Assembly: GCA_963745775.1 (NCBI GenBank)
Contig: CAVUYY010000007.1
Location: 1 to 64,000, forward strand
Direction: 5' to 3'
Source of the DNA: Gaiellasilicea sp963745775
GTDB lineage: Bacteria > Actinomycetota > Thermoleophilia > Gaiellales > Gaiellaceae
DNA: 64,000 nt
In this document: piece after piece, positions 29,976-41,564 of the stretch
Position numbering within the stretch: position 1 is the stretch's first letter
Layout: each line of letters starts with the position of its first letter
Program-made: the position numbers and the translations under genes
The notes under the pieces: generated by a model
Seen by the model: only the letters and a program-made list of their open reading frames with translations
The model's database searches: none
Told to the model about the DNA's origin: nothing

Positions 29976-31472
29976 ATGAGCACTGTGAAAGCGAACGCTG
30001 CCGACGAGCCTCGGTGCACCTCGGCACGAGACGGGGCTCGACTACCTCGATCCGGCGGCTGTCGGGATCGCGCCCGGCGAGAGGCGCGCGCGGACGACTG
30101 CTCCTGGCGGCTCCTGATCGTCGCCGATCTGATCGGCCTCGTCACGGCGCTTCTCCTATCCGGTCTCGTAACCGCGGAGAGCGGCATCGCATATCTGCTC
30201 ACGCTGCCGGCGTGGCTCGTCGCCGCGCGGATCTACGGCCTTTACACGGGCGACAAGCGGCACACGAATCACTCGACGATCGACGAGGTGGCGAAGGTCT
30301 TCCACTTCGTGACCGTTGGAACGTGGATCGCCTTCCTGGCCTCGTGGCTCCTGTCGCAGACGGCGGATGCGGGGCAGCTGATCGGGTTCTGGGCGTCCGC
30401 GATCGCGCTCATCGTGTTCAACCGTGGTGTCGTGAGAGCGGTCTCGCGCCGCCGCGCCGCTTACATCCAGAACGCCGTCATCGTCGGGGCTGGGGATATC
30501 GGCCAGCTGATCGGGCGCAAGCTGCTCCAGCATCCCGAGTACGGGATCAATCTCGTCGGATTCGTCGACGCGGAGCCCAAGGAGTTGCGGAAGGAATTGC
30601 ACGGAATCACGCTGCTCGGTGCTCCTGCCGAGCTTCGCCAGATCGTCGAGCAGCATGGCGTCGATCGCGTGATCATCGCGTTCTCGAACGATCCTCACGC
30701 CGAGCTCCTCGACGCGATCCGATCGCTGCCGACGCGCGACGTCCAGGTGGACATCGTCCCGCGGCTGTTCGAGGTGATCGGCTCCGAGTTCGGGGTTCAC
30801 GACGTCGAGGGTCTGCCACTCCTCGGCCTTCTCTCCAGCGATGTCTCACGAGGCGCCCTTGTCGCCAAGCGTTGCCTCGACGCGGTGGGCGCGACGCTTG
30901 CGATCGCGTTGATCGCGCCGCTCTTTCCGCTGATCGCGCTTCTGATCAAGCTCGATTCGCCCGGCCCGGTCTTCTTCAAGCAGAAGCGGCTCGGGATGGG
31001 GATGCGCGAGTTCTCGATGCTCAAGTTCCGCACGATGAGAACCGAGACCGACGAGGCAACCCACCGCGAATACGTCCGAGGAGATCATGACCACGAACGC
31101 CGCGCCTGGCGCGAACAATCTCTACAAGCTCGATCGACCGGATGCCGTGACGCGGGTCGGAAAGCTGCTGCGCAACTTGAGCGCCGACGAGCTGCCCCAG
31201 CTGCTCAACGTGCTCCGGGGAGACATGTCTCTCGTCGGCCCGCGTCCTTGCCTGCCCTACGAGACGGAGATCTACGAGCCCCATCACTTCGAGCGGTTTC
31301 TCCTGCCCGCCGGCCTGACCGGACTCTGGCAGGTGACGGCGCGAGCGCGGACGACCCTTCGCGAGGCGCTCGACCTCGACGTCGCCTACGTGCGCGGCTG
31401 GTCGCTCGGCCTCGATCTGCGTCTGCTCTGGCGCACGCCCTTTCGCTGCTTCGGAGAGGGGAGACGGCGTGA
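29976..31472 (+). CDS. Polyprenyl-phosphate sugar phosphotransferase (WbaP/WcaJ-like, frameshifted)
   Basis: This enzyme moves sugar-1-phosphate from a nucleotide sugar to undecaprenyl phosphate and so starts repeat-unit synthesis. The N-terminal part has four hydrophobic segments. A Rossmann-like domain follows (NAVIVGAGDIGQLIGRKL). The C-terminal catalytic domain has KRCLDAVGATLAI, SPGPVFFKQKRLGMG, MLKFRTMRTETDE and ADELPQLLNVLRGDMSLVG, then PRPCLPYE. A +1 shift near 31085 and a -1 shift near 31440 split the catalytic domain. The ATG at 29976 is preceded by AGGGGG, a strong ribosome-binding site. The stop overlaps the next gene by 4 bp (GTGA). It is the clearest initiating transferase of the locus. 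Confidence 0.85.
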   Translation: MSTVKANAADEPRCTSARDGARLPRSGGCRDRARREARADDCSWRLLIVADLIGLVTALLLSGLVTAESGIAYLLTLPAWLVAARIYGLYTGDKRHTNHSTIDEVAKVFHFVTVGTWIAFLASWLLSQTADAGQLIGFWASAIALIVFNRGVVRAVSRRRAAYIQNAVIVGAGDIGQLIGRKLLQHPEYGINLVGFVDAEPKELRKELHGITLLGAPAELRQIVEQHGVDRVIIAFSNDPHAELLDAIRSLPTRDVQVDIVPRLFEVIGSEFGVHDVEGLPLLGLLSSDVSRGALVAKRCLDAVGATLAIALIAPLFPLIALLIKLDSPGPVFFKQKRLGMGMREFSMLKFRTMRTETDEATHREYVRGDHDHERRAWREQSLQARSTGCRDAGRKAAAQLERRRAAPAAQRAPGRHVSRRPASLPALRDGDLRAPSLRAVSPARRPDRTLAGDGASADDPSRGARPRRRLRARLVARPRSASALAHALSLLRRGETA

Positions 31473-34154
31473 GGGTTCGGAGGAAGGTCGCAGAGAGCGA
31501 AACCGCGTCCCCCGTTCGGATCGCCGTCGCGGGCCTCGGCTACTGGGGGCCGAACCTCGCACGGGTTCTCTCCGGTCTTCCCTCCTCCCAGCTCGCCGCG
31601 CTGTGCGACGAGGACTCGAAGGCGCTCGCCGAAGTCGGGCGCGCGGTATCCCGGCGTGCCGCTGCTGCAGAGCTTCGACGAGGTGCTCGCGGATCGCTCC
31701 ATCGACGCCGTGGCGCTCGCGACGCCGGTCTCGACCCATCACTCGCTGGCCTCCGCCGCCCTCGCGGCCGGCAAGCACGTGTTCGTCGAGAAGCCGCTGG
31801 CGTCCTCGATCGCCAATGCGCGGGAGCTGGTCGAGCTGGCGCGCCGGAAGAACCTCGTGCTGATGCCCGGTCATACCTTCCTCTACAGCCCGCCGGTCGT
31901 GAAGATCAAGTCGCTGATCGACTCGGGCGAGCTCGGCGAGATCTACTTCATCGCCACGAGCCGGGTCAACCTCGGGCTCCATCAGCCGGATGTGAGCGTC
32001 GTCTGGGATCTCGCGCCCCACGATTTCTCGATCCTCCGCTACTGGCTCGGGGAGAGCCCGACCGAGGTCGCCGCCTTCAGCCGCGCCTGCCTCGTGCCCG
32101 GAACGCCGGACGTCGCCTTCATCAACCTCAGGTACGGCTCGGGCACGATCGCGCACGTCGAGCTCTCCTGGCTCGCGCCGAGCAAGCTGCGGCGGACGGC
32201 GATCGTCGGCTCGCGCAAGATGGTCGTCTACGACGACACGAGCAACGAGCCGGTCCGGATCTTCGACGCGGGTGTGACGCTGCCCGATCCCGAGAGCTTC
32301 GGCGAGTACCGGCTCAGCTACCGCACCGGGGACATCGTCTCGCCGAAGATCGATCCGAGCGAGCCGCTCGCGCTCGAGCTCGACGACTTCTGCAGCTCGA
32401 TCGTTCTGGGCAGCGATGCGCGTTCGACGCCCGAGCTCGGGTTCGAGGTCGTGCGGATGATCGACGCCGTCGATCGTTCGCTCGAGCGTGGTGGAGCGCC
32501 GATCCGGTTCTCGGATTCAGAGGAGGATTCCGGCAGCTCGAGGGACGAGCCGGTTGTGACCGCGCCCGCTGTCGCCGAGCCGAACGCTTCGGCCACGCTC
32601 GACCAGGCGCTCCGACCGACCACGCCGGCAAGCCCCCGCCCGGCCGCCGAGGATTCGAGCTCGATCGGCTACGCGGTGCTCGGAGCCGGCCCGGCCGGAC
32701 TGACCGCCGCCTGGACGCTCGCCTGCCGGGGGCAGCAGGGCACGGTCTTCGAGGCAGAGGGAACCGTCGGCGGAATCGCGAAGACCGTCGAGTTCGAGGG
32801 ATATCGCTTCGACCTCGGCGGTCACCGCTTCTTCACGAAGCTGAAGCAGATCGAGCGGCTCTGGGACGACATGCTCGGCGACGACTTCCTCGTGAGGCCG
32901 CGGCTCTCGCGCATCTACTACAACGGCCAGTTCCTCGCCTACCCGCTGAGGGCGAACGACGTCCTCCGCCGGCTCGGCGTCGTCGAGTCCGCTCTCTGTG
33001 CGCTCTCCTACCTCTGGAGCATGCGCCACCGACGGCGCGAGGCCGAGACGTTCGAGGAGTGGGTCACGATCCGGTTCGGAAGGCGCCTCTACGACGCCTT
33101 CTTCCGAACGTACACCGAGAAGGTGTGGGGCATCCCGGGCTCGGAGATCCGCGCGCAGTGGGCCGCCCAGCGGATCAAGAACTTCTCGCTCGGCAAGGCT
33201 GTGCTCTCGTTGCTCGGTCTGAACCGCGACCACGTGACGACGCTCATCGAGGAGTTCCGCTATCCGCGCCTCGGCCCCGGCCAGATGTGGGAGGAGTTCC
33301 AGGAGCGGCTGGAGGCTCGTGGCTTGCCCGTCCAGCTCGAGCGCCGCTGCTCTTCGATCCGGCATGACGGGACGAGAGTCACGAGCGTCGTCGTCGGCTC
33401 GAACGGCCACGTCGAGGAGCATGCCGTGGACGGTGTCCTCTCCAGCATCGCGCTGCAGGATCTCGTGCTGAGCCTCGATCCGCCCGCACCGCCCGAGATC
33501 CAGGCGGCGGCCCGGCGGCTCAGATATCGCGACCTCTGCCTCGTGGCCCTGATGACGAGCGAGGAGCAGCCGTTCGAGGACAACTGGATCTACGTCCACG
33601 ACCCCGGGACGCGCGCGGGCAGGATCCAGAACTACGGCGCCTGGAGCGAGGCGATGGTGAAGCCCGGGACCACCTGTCTCGGCGTCGAGTACTTCTGCTT
33701 CGAGGGCGACGAGATCTGGAGCATGCCGGGCGACGAGGCGGTCGAGCTGGCCAAGGCAGAGCTGGCGGGAATCGGCTTGATCGACCCTGAGCAGGTCTTC
33801 GACGGCGTCAAGGTTCTCGTCCCCAAGGCCTATCCGATGTACGACGACAACTACGAGGCGGCTGTCGAGGCGATCCGCGGCTACCTGGGGCGATTCGAGA
33901 ACCTCGAGACCTTCGGCCGGAACGGGCTCCATCGCTACAACAACCAGGATCATTCGATGTGGACGGCGATCCTCGCCACGCTCAACCTCGTCGACGGCAC
34001 GGCGCACGACGTCTGGTCGGTCAACGTCGAGGAGGAGTACCTGGAGGAAGGGCAGGCGGTCGATGCCGCGCTGAACTTCGATCTCCTCGCCGGCTCCGAG
34101 CCCAGGCGCGAAGGCTCCGGCCGGGCCGGAGACTCGGAGTTGCTCAATCTCTAG
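31469..34154 (+). CDS. Fusion of Gfo/Idh/MocA oxidoreductase and FAD-dependent oxidoreductase (one frameshift)
   Basis: This protein of about 890 residues joins two enzymes. Residues 1-350 are an NAD(P)-binding Gfo/Idh/MocA oxidoreductase: IAVAGLGYWGPNLARVL, then VALATPVSTHHSLA and HVFVEKPLA with the catalytic EKP lysine, then HTFLYSPPV. After a Pro/Ser/Glu linker (about 355-400) an FAD enzyme begins: AVLGAGPAGLTAAWTLA, FEAEGTVGGIAKTV, FDLGGHRFFTKLKQIE. Its fold is like UDP-galactopyranose mutase or protoporphyrinogen oxidase. The junction lies within one uninterrupted frame from 31656 to 34154, so the fusion is not made by the frameshift near 31650. The GTG start overlaps the transferase gene. 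The product would be an oxidised or rearranged nucleotide sugar; the exact reaction is open. Confidence 0.75.
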
Positions 34155-34169
34155 TAGGTAAGTGGCTTC

Positions 34170-35058
34170 ATGGCTTCGGACGGCGAGCACGAGCAACGTG
34201 ATCGTGACGACCTCGTGGCGACGGTCGTGATCCCCACCCGTGATCGACCGGCAGCTCTCGCAGCCGCCCTGGCGGCAATCTCAACGCAGACGATCGCGTC
34301 GGCGCTCGAGGTCGTCGTCGTCGACGACGGCTCGCAAGATGAGGAGCGGATCGACGAGCTCCTGAGGTCGCAGCCGCGCGCACGGCTGATCCGGATCGGC
34401 GGCTTGGGCCCTTCGGTGGCCCGAAACGTCGGTGCGGAGCGCGCACGAGCCGAGCTGCTGCTCTTCACCGACGACGACTGCCTGCCGGCGCCGGACTGGG
34501 CCGAGCGGCTCACGGAAGCGCTCCGGGCGGGTGCGGACGTCGTCGCCGGCGCCACGGTCAACGGTGCAGCGGAGAATCGTGTCGCCGAAGCCTCTCAGCT
34601 GGTCGCCAACTCGCTGGTCGTCCGCCAGGCCCCTGATTCGCGACTCGTCTCCTTCGCTCCGTCCAACAATCTCGGTTGTCGCGCAGACGTGCTCCGCTCG
34701 GTTCCGTTCGAGACCAGCTTCGATCGCGCCGGGGGCGAGGATCGAGACTGGTGCGCGCGTCTCGTCCGCGCGGGCTTCGGGATCGAGTACGAGCCGCAGG
34801 CCCTCGTTCGCCACGTTCAGAGCCTCGGCTTCGCGTCGTTCTGGCGCCAGCAGGTCCGGTACGGGCGCGGGGCCTATCGGTTTCGACTTCTCGGGCGGGC
34901 AAGGCGCACCGCTGGAGCGGCCGAGCTTCTACCTGGGACTACTCCGCGCCGGTGCTCGGCGTGGAGCCAGGGTCGGACTGCTCGTCGCGGTCGCGCAGCT
35001 GGCGACGGCGGTCGGATTCGGGCTCGAGGCGGGCGCGCGAGCGCGTCGCCGCGGCTGA
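34170..35058 (+). CDS. GT2 family glycosyltransferase (one frameshift)
   Basis: This is a GT-A glycosyltransferase of about 295 residues. VATVVIPTRDRPAALAAALA at the N-terminus and VVVVDDGSQDE are typical of family 2. The metal-binding segment is LLFTDDDCLPAPDW, and the late catalytic part is FDRAGGEDRDWCARLVRAGF with its ED pair. Near 34890 a +1 shift moves the frame; the restored end is PSFYLGLLRAGARRG and a hydrophobic GLLVAVAQLATAVGFGL before the TGA at 35058. It follows the fusion enzyme by 15 bp and is probably co-transcribed with it. Confidence 0.75.
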
Positions 35059-35059
35059 G

Positions 35060-35409
35060 TCAGCGCCGCTGCACGCCGCAGCTTGCGAATCGTGAACGCC
35101 CCGTCGCGTTGGGCGACGTACCGCACGGAGACGACGACGGTTCGTGTGTGCAGGGCGCAGTCGAAGCTCGCGTAGCGCCCGCGGACCGGCTGGCCTCTGC
35201 CCTTGCAGACCGCGATCGTGTTGTCGCGCAGGAGCTTCGTCTTCGGATCGACCAGACCAGCCCCCCACCGTGCCAGCTGCTTCGAAGCGAGGAGGAGATT
35301 GCTCTCCGCCTGCTGCTTCGAATGCCGCTGCACCGTCGGGCGTGGCGGCCTGGGCGAGCTCGGCGAACGCCAGGGCTGCGACGAGGAATGCGATTGCGTT
35401 CTGGGCCAT
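35060..35409 (-). CDS. Small secreted protein of unknown function (frameshifted)
   Basis: This is a short protein of about 115 residues with a signal peptide (MAQNAIAFLVAALAFAELAQA, cleaved after AQA). After a shift near 35330 the mature part reads SNLLLASKQLARWGAGLVDP, TIAVCKGRGQPVRGRYASFD and TRTVVVSVRYVAQRDGAFTI. Two cysteines (CKG, DCAL) could form a disulfide. The last frame runs on into the convergent GT2 gene; the TGA at 35060 is a plausible end after one more indel. I do not recognise the family. It is divergently placed to nothing obvious and may be its own transcript. Confidence 0.4.
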
Positions 35410-35416
35410 GCGCTGC

Positions 35417-36401
35417 TCATCGGCACGACCCCTGATCTCCCCGAATCCCTCGTTCGTGCGATCGCTGGAGGTGGAGCCGGGCGCCGAGCGGCACCGACGC
35501 GACGGCGACGAGCTGGTGGAGAAGATGGAGGAGGATTCCGGCGGCCAGGTCGTTCGGCCCGCGCTTGCGCAGGAGCAGGGCGTAGAACCGCCTGTTCAGC
35601 GAGACGAAGACGATGGCCGTGCCGAGCGCCGCGCGCGGCCGGCGCGTGGCGATCGCGATCAGGACTCCGAGCGCAGCTGCCGCGCTCGCGCGCTCGCGCA
35701 AACCGAGATTGAGCGCCCTCGAGGTCGAGCCGCGCTCGAGGAGCAGCGCCACCCAGGGCGCACCGCGCCTGAGGAGGTCGGTGCGGAGCATCCCCAGCAG
35801 GGGCCATTGCTTGAGATGGGTCGCCTGGAGGGAGGGGTCGAGCTCGATCCAGGCGCCGTCCGCGGCAAGCCGCATCCCGAGCTCGATGTCCTCGATCGAG
35901 GGCTCCGGAAAGCGCCGCTCGTCGAAACCGCCGGCCGCCAGGAACGCCGTGCGTCGAATCGCGCCCAACCCTGCCCAGAACGTGCTCGCACGCCCGGCGT
36001 TCTGCTGGTGCACGTGATGGTGCAACAGGTTGCGGAAGGCGGAGACGGTGCTCCCGTGCTGCGCGTCGTCGTAGGAGCCGAACAGTGCGACGAGCTCGGG
36101 CTCGCGCTCGAACGCCTCCCGGATTCGCGTGAACACGTCCGCGTGAACCTCCACGTCGGAATCGACGAACACGAGCACGTCGCCTCCCGCCTGGCGGGCA
36201 CCCGCGTTCCGTGCGCTGGCCGGGCCTGCGCCAGGCGGCTCGCCGATCACGATCGTCTCTTCGGGCCCATCGCTCGCAGCTCGGATCGCCGCGAGGCAGA
36301 TCGGCAACGTCGCGGGATCGTCCGTCGCCGGAACGATCGCGGTGAGCGTCGGCCTCGTGGGAGGTCCCTGCTTGCGTGTGCCTGACTCGCCGATCGGGCA
36401 A
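35417..36401 (-). CDS. GT2 family glycosyltransferase (uncertain start)
   Basis: This is a family 2 glycosyltransferase of about 320 residues with a C-terminal hydrophobic region. It contains LTAIVPATDDPATLPICLAA, then ARNAGARQAGGDVLVFVDSD, whose DSD is the metal-binding motif, then FLAAGGFDERRFPEPSIEDI with the ED catalytic pair. It ends with two hydrophobic segments. The open frame reaches 36760, but the N-terminal 130 residues there are low-complexity and not credible. A TTG at 36401, preceded by AAGGGGGG, is the best start; it needs one shift within the first 15 codons. It is the last glycan gene on this side of the locus. Confidence 0.65.
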
Positions 36402-36487
36402 CTGTACGCTCCCCCCTTGTGCGCGGCCCTCGAATCGACCCCGCGCTCGCGCTCAAGTGAGCTGCTCGATCTGCCGAAGATCGTCCC

Positions 36488-36634
36488 ATGAGGAGCAGGT
36501 CCACTTCGCGGTCGACGCCTCCGCTCACGTATCGCCTTGCGCGCTGGCGCCATGACTGGCTCGTCACGCTCGTGGGCTGGTTGGCCGCGATCGCGGTTCT
36601 GGTCGGCGCCGGATTCGTCGTCGGCAGCGTCTAG
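36488..36634 (+). CDS. Small single-pass membrane protein (48 aa)
   Basis: This very short open frame starts at the ATG at 36488 and ends at the TAG at 36632-36634. An arginine/serine-rich N-terminus (MRSRSTSRSTPPLTYRLARW) precedes one hydrophobic segment (LVTLVGWLAAIAVLVGAGFV). Positive residues before the segment predict an inside N-terminus. No clear Shine-Dalgarno sequence is present and I do not recognise a family, so it may not be translated. It resembles the next small protein in layout, which supports it weakly. Confidence 0.35.
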   Translation: MRSRSTSRSTPPLTYRLARWRHDWLVTLVGWLAAIAVLVGAGFVVGSV

Positions 36635-36644
36635 GCGGCCGCGA

Positions 36645-36673
36645 TTGAACATCGCGGTCCAGTCGTCTAGAGT
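36645..36673 (+). promoter_or_regulatory. Putative promoter for the small membrane/zinc-ribbon genes
   Basis: TTGAAC at 36645 and TAGAGT at 36668 are separated by 17 bp, and the next ATG lies about 50 bp downstream. The pair is a reasonable sigma-70-type promoter for 36724 and perhaps 36886. Confidence 0.4.
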
Positions 36674-36723
36674 CGCTCCTACGGCCGCTCGAACGTCTGC
36701 GGAGGCGGTTGGAAGGAGCGCAT

Positions 36724-36858
36724 ATGTCGGCAATGCTGCACGGCTCTCCGGAGCGTTCACGACGTCGTCTACTACGGCGGCTGCGGCCGCTGCGGCGGTG
36801 GGCCTTCGGGATCTCGATCTGCGTCGCCTGCGGCTGGCTGATCGGATCGATGGGTTAG
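36724..36858 (+). CDS. Small single-pass membrane protein (44 aa)
   Basis: The ATG at 36724 is preceded by GGAAGGAG at ideal spacing, so translation is likely. The 44-residue product has an arginine-rich first half (RSRRRLLRRLRPLRRW) and a hydrophobic second half (AFGISICVACGWLIGS) with a C-x-x-C pair inside the membrane segment. It ends at the TAG at 36856. I do not recognise it. It precedes the zinc-ribbon gene and clpC and could be co-transcribed with the former. Confidence 0.5.
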   Translation: MSAMLHGSPERSRRRLLRRLRPLRRWAFGISICVACGWLIGSMG

Positions 36859-36885
36859 GGTCCTCGACGCCGTGAGGAGCTCGCC

Positions 36886-37092
36886 GTGGTCGCTCTGAAG
36901 GAGCTCCGTTGTAGCGAGTGCGGGCGACTCTCGGCGCCGGAGGACTACCGGAGTTGGCGCGCCTTCCACCGCGAAGACGAGCGCGCCGGCACCCACCTGC
37001 ACATCTGCTGTCCGGCGTGCACGAGAGACTGGTCGCGACCGGCGAGTCGCGACGAAGGCGGTCTGTATTGGCCTTGGGATCTGCCCTTCTAG
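36886..37092 (+). CDS. Small zinc-ribbon protein (68 aa)
   Basis: This 68-residue protein carries two metal-binding pairs, CSEC near residue 9 and CCPAC near residue 41, spaced as in a treble-clef or zinc-ribbon finger. Between them is an aromatic, charged stretch (WRAFHREDERAGTHLHI). The end is WPWDLPF. The GTG at 36886 fits the spacing of the preceding gene. The family is unknown to me. It stands in front of clpC where Firmicutes have the zinc-finger regulator mcsA; this is only a positional parallel and the sequence does not look like McsA. Confidence 0.55.
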   Translation: MVALKELRCSECGRLSAPEDYRSWRAFHREDERAGTHLHICCPACTRDWSRPASRDEGGLYWPWDLPF

Positions 37093-37139
37093 CCAGAGGC
37101 TGGATCCCGCTGCAGCGGCGTCAGCGCTTGGCCGCGCTG

Positions 37140-37167
37140 TTGGCCGCAAGGTGCCGTTGGCTACGAT
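37140..37167 (+). promoter_or_regulatory. Putative clpC promoter
   Basis: TTGGCC at 37140 and TACGAT at 37162 are spaced by 16 bp in the 148-bp gap upstream of clpC. The start codon is 73 bp downstream of the -10 box and follows GAAGGAG. No CtsR- or HspR-like repeat was seen. Confidence 0.35.
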
Positions 37168-37239
37168 GGGTGCTCTTACGACCCGGAGATCGGAGGCTCG
37201 AGCTCCGGAGGTCAGAACGAAAGGAGGGTCGAAGGAGAC

Positions 37240-39768
<2,529 letters not shown>

Positions 39769-39789
39769 CCGCCGCGATCGAAGTCTGAG

Positions 39790-39816
39790 ACCAAGGCCGC
39801 CGGAAGGCGGCCTGGT
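39790..39816 (+). terminator. Hairpin terminator after clpC
   Basis: ACCAAGGCCGCC, loop GGAA, then GGCGGCCTGGT forms a near-perfect hairpin with a 7-bp GC core about 22 bp after the clpC stop. Only a short T-run (GGTCGTT) follows, as is normal at this base composition. Confidence 0.65.
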
Positions 39817-40083
39817 CGTTCGACGCGATCGGCGCCACTCGCGAACCTGCGACCGGGTCGAGTTCTGCGTCCGTCGCTACGACCGTCGAGGACATTTTCG
39901 GTGAGCGCTAGGCCGACCCTCGAAGCCGACGACCATCTCCTCGCGGCGATCGCCTACGCACCCGGTTCCCGGTTCGAGGACTGGCCCTGGTCGGGGACGA
40001 CGAGGCTCGAACCGCGCAGAATCGACACACACTCGGCACACGCTCGTGATGTTCTCGTCCGCCGTCACGGCTAGCCTCGAAGG
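39817..40083 (+). other. Non-coding gap between clpC and radA
   Basis: No coding frame with a credible product on either strand and no tRNA-like structure was found in this stretch. The open frames here are extensions of the antisense of radA. It presumably contains the radA promoter, but no convincing -35/-10 pair stands out. Confidence 0.4.
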
Positions 40084-41439
40084 ATGGCGAAGACGGCAGT
40101 TCAGTTTGCGTGCACCGAGTGCGGCTACTCGGCTGGACGCTGGTTCGGCAAGTGTCCGGGCTGCAACGCGTTCGGATCTCTGATCGAGGAGGCGACCTTG
40201 GCAGCGGCGCCACGCGCGGCCACCAAGCCGCTGCTCAAGCTCGTCGATGTCTCCGCGGTCGAGGCGGAAAGGATCTCGACGGGAGTTCCGGAGCTCGACC
40301 GCGTCTTGGGCGGCGGACTCGTTCCGGCAAGCCTCGTCCTCGTCGGTGGCGAGCCGGGCGTCGGCAAGTCGACGTTGCTGCTGATGGCGCTCGGCGCGGT
40401 CGCGGCCGGCGGACGGCGGGGGCTGCTCGTGACCGGGGAGGAGTCGACGGCGCAGGTGAAGCTGCGAGCTGCTCGGCTCGGCGGCTGCGACGGGATCGAG
40501 ATCCTGGCGGAGACGGAGCTCGATACCGTCTGTGCGACGCTCGAGCGCGAGCGACCCGACGTCTGCGTGATCGATTCCGTGCAGACGCTCTACGCCGCCG
40601 AACTCGGCTCCGGTCCAGGCTCGGTCGGACAGGTGCGCGAGGCTGCCGGCCGCCTCCTCCGAGTCTCGAAGGAGTTCGGTGTCGCCACGATTCTCGTCGG
40701 CCATGTCACGAAGGACGGCGCGGTTGCGGGCCCTCGCGTGCTCGAGCACCTCGTCGACTGCGTGCTCCAGTTCGAGGGCGACCGCTACCACGCACACCGG
40801 ATCCTGCGCGCGCACAAGAATCGCTTCGGCTCGACGAACGAGATCGGCGTTTTCGAGATGACCGGCCAGGGTCTGGTGGGCGTCCCGGAGCCGTCCGAGC
40901 TCTTCGGCCGCACCGAAGCCGGCGAGGTCGGTGCCGCTGTGGTTTGCGCGCTCGAAGGCACGCGCCCACTCCTGCTCGAGATCCAGTCGCTCGTGGCGCC
41001 GACCGATCTCGCGATGCCCCGGCGAACCGGTACAGGAGTCGACCCGAAGCGGCTGGCGATGATCGTCGCGGTCTGCTCCCGCCACGCCGGGCTCGCGCTC
41101 GGGTCTGCGGATGTCTTCGTCAACGTCGCGGGCGGGATGCGGATCGACGAGCCGGGCGCCGATCTCGCGATCGCGCTCGCAATCGCGTCTGCCGCTCGTG
41201 GCCTTCCCCTCCGCGAGGGCTGGGTCTCGTTCGGCGAGATCGGACTGACCGGACGGCTCCGCACAGCCGCGCAGTCCGAGCGCCGGCTCGAGGAGTGCGC
41301 GAAGCTCGGGGTGATTGCGGCCGTCGCTCCGACGGCGACACGGAGCCGCAGCCGGATCCCCGTCCACGAGGTCGAGACTTTGCGCGAGGCGCTGGACGTG
41401 GCGCTCGAGCGCACGCCAGAGGAAAATCCCCGCAAATAA
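40084..41439 (+). CDS. radA: DNA repair protein RadA
   Basis: This is an intact 451-residue RadA, a RecA-like helicase that aids branch migration in recombination. The N-terminal zinc finger has CTECG and CPGCN, with the four cysteines at about 10, 13, 27 and 30. Walker A is GGEPGVGKSTLLL, and LVTGEESTAQVK follows. The RadA-specific motif KNRFGSTNEIGVF is present, and a C-terminal Lon-like domain ends in GEIGLTGRLR. ATG 40084 gives the correct length. It lies between clpC and carD, as in Bacillus where radA follows clpC. Confidence 0.97.
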   Translation: MAKTAVQFACTECGYSAGRWFGKCPGCNAFGSLIEEATLAAAPRAATKPLLKLVDVSAVEAERISTGVPELDRVLGGGLVPASLVLVGGEPGVGKSTLLLMALGAVAAGGRRGLLVTGEESTAQVKLRAARLGGCDGIEILAETELDTVCATLERERPDVCVIDSVQTLYAAELGSGPGSVGQVREAAGRLLRVSKEFGVATILVGHVTKDGAVAGPRVLEHLVDCVLQFEGDRYHAHRILRAHKNRFGSTNEIGVFEMTGQGLVGVPEPSELFGRTEAGEVGAAVVCALEGTRPLLLEIQSLVAPTDLAMPRRTGTGVDPKRLAMIVAVCSRHAGLALGSADVFVNVAGGMRIDEPGADLAIALAIASAARGLPLREGWVSFGEIGLTGRLRTAAQSERRLEECAKLGVIAAVAPTATRSRSRIPVHEVETLREALDVALERTPEENPRK

Positions 41440-41441
41440 CG

Positions 41442-41479
41442 GAAATCCTCGAAAAAAAGACGCGTTTTCCAGGGATTTC
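41442..41479 (+). promoter_or_regulatory. Bulged hairpin and -10-like box ahead of carD
   Basis: GAAATCC (41442) pairs with GGATTTC (41473), and inside it GAAAA (41451) pairs with TTTTC (41465), giving a two-part hairpin with a 9-nt loop. It is the only AT-rich stretch nearby. TATAGT at 41483 could be the -10 of a carD promoter, though no good -35 lies 16-18 bp upstream. The hairpin begins only 3 bp past the radA stop, so it could also terminate that gene. Confidence 0.4.
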
Positions 41480-41564
41480 TGCTATAGTCGTCTCCGCACG
41501 CCGGCGGAGATCCTGATCGCCGGCTTCTTCACTCTTAGACGAATTCCACGAAGGGGAGGCTGGC

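Noticed and set aside
39900..40080. tRNA-like TTCGA/TCGAA segments
   Set aside because: The flanking bases do not form a T stem or acceptor stem on either strand.
39877..41367. 496-codon open frame antisense to radA
   Set aside because: Opposite a complete radA with all motifs; no recognisable domain.
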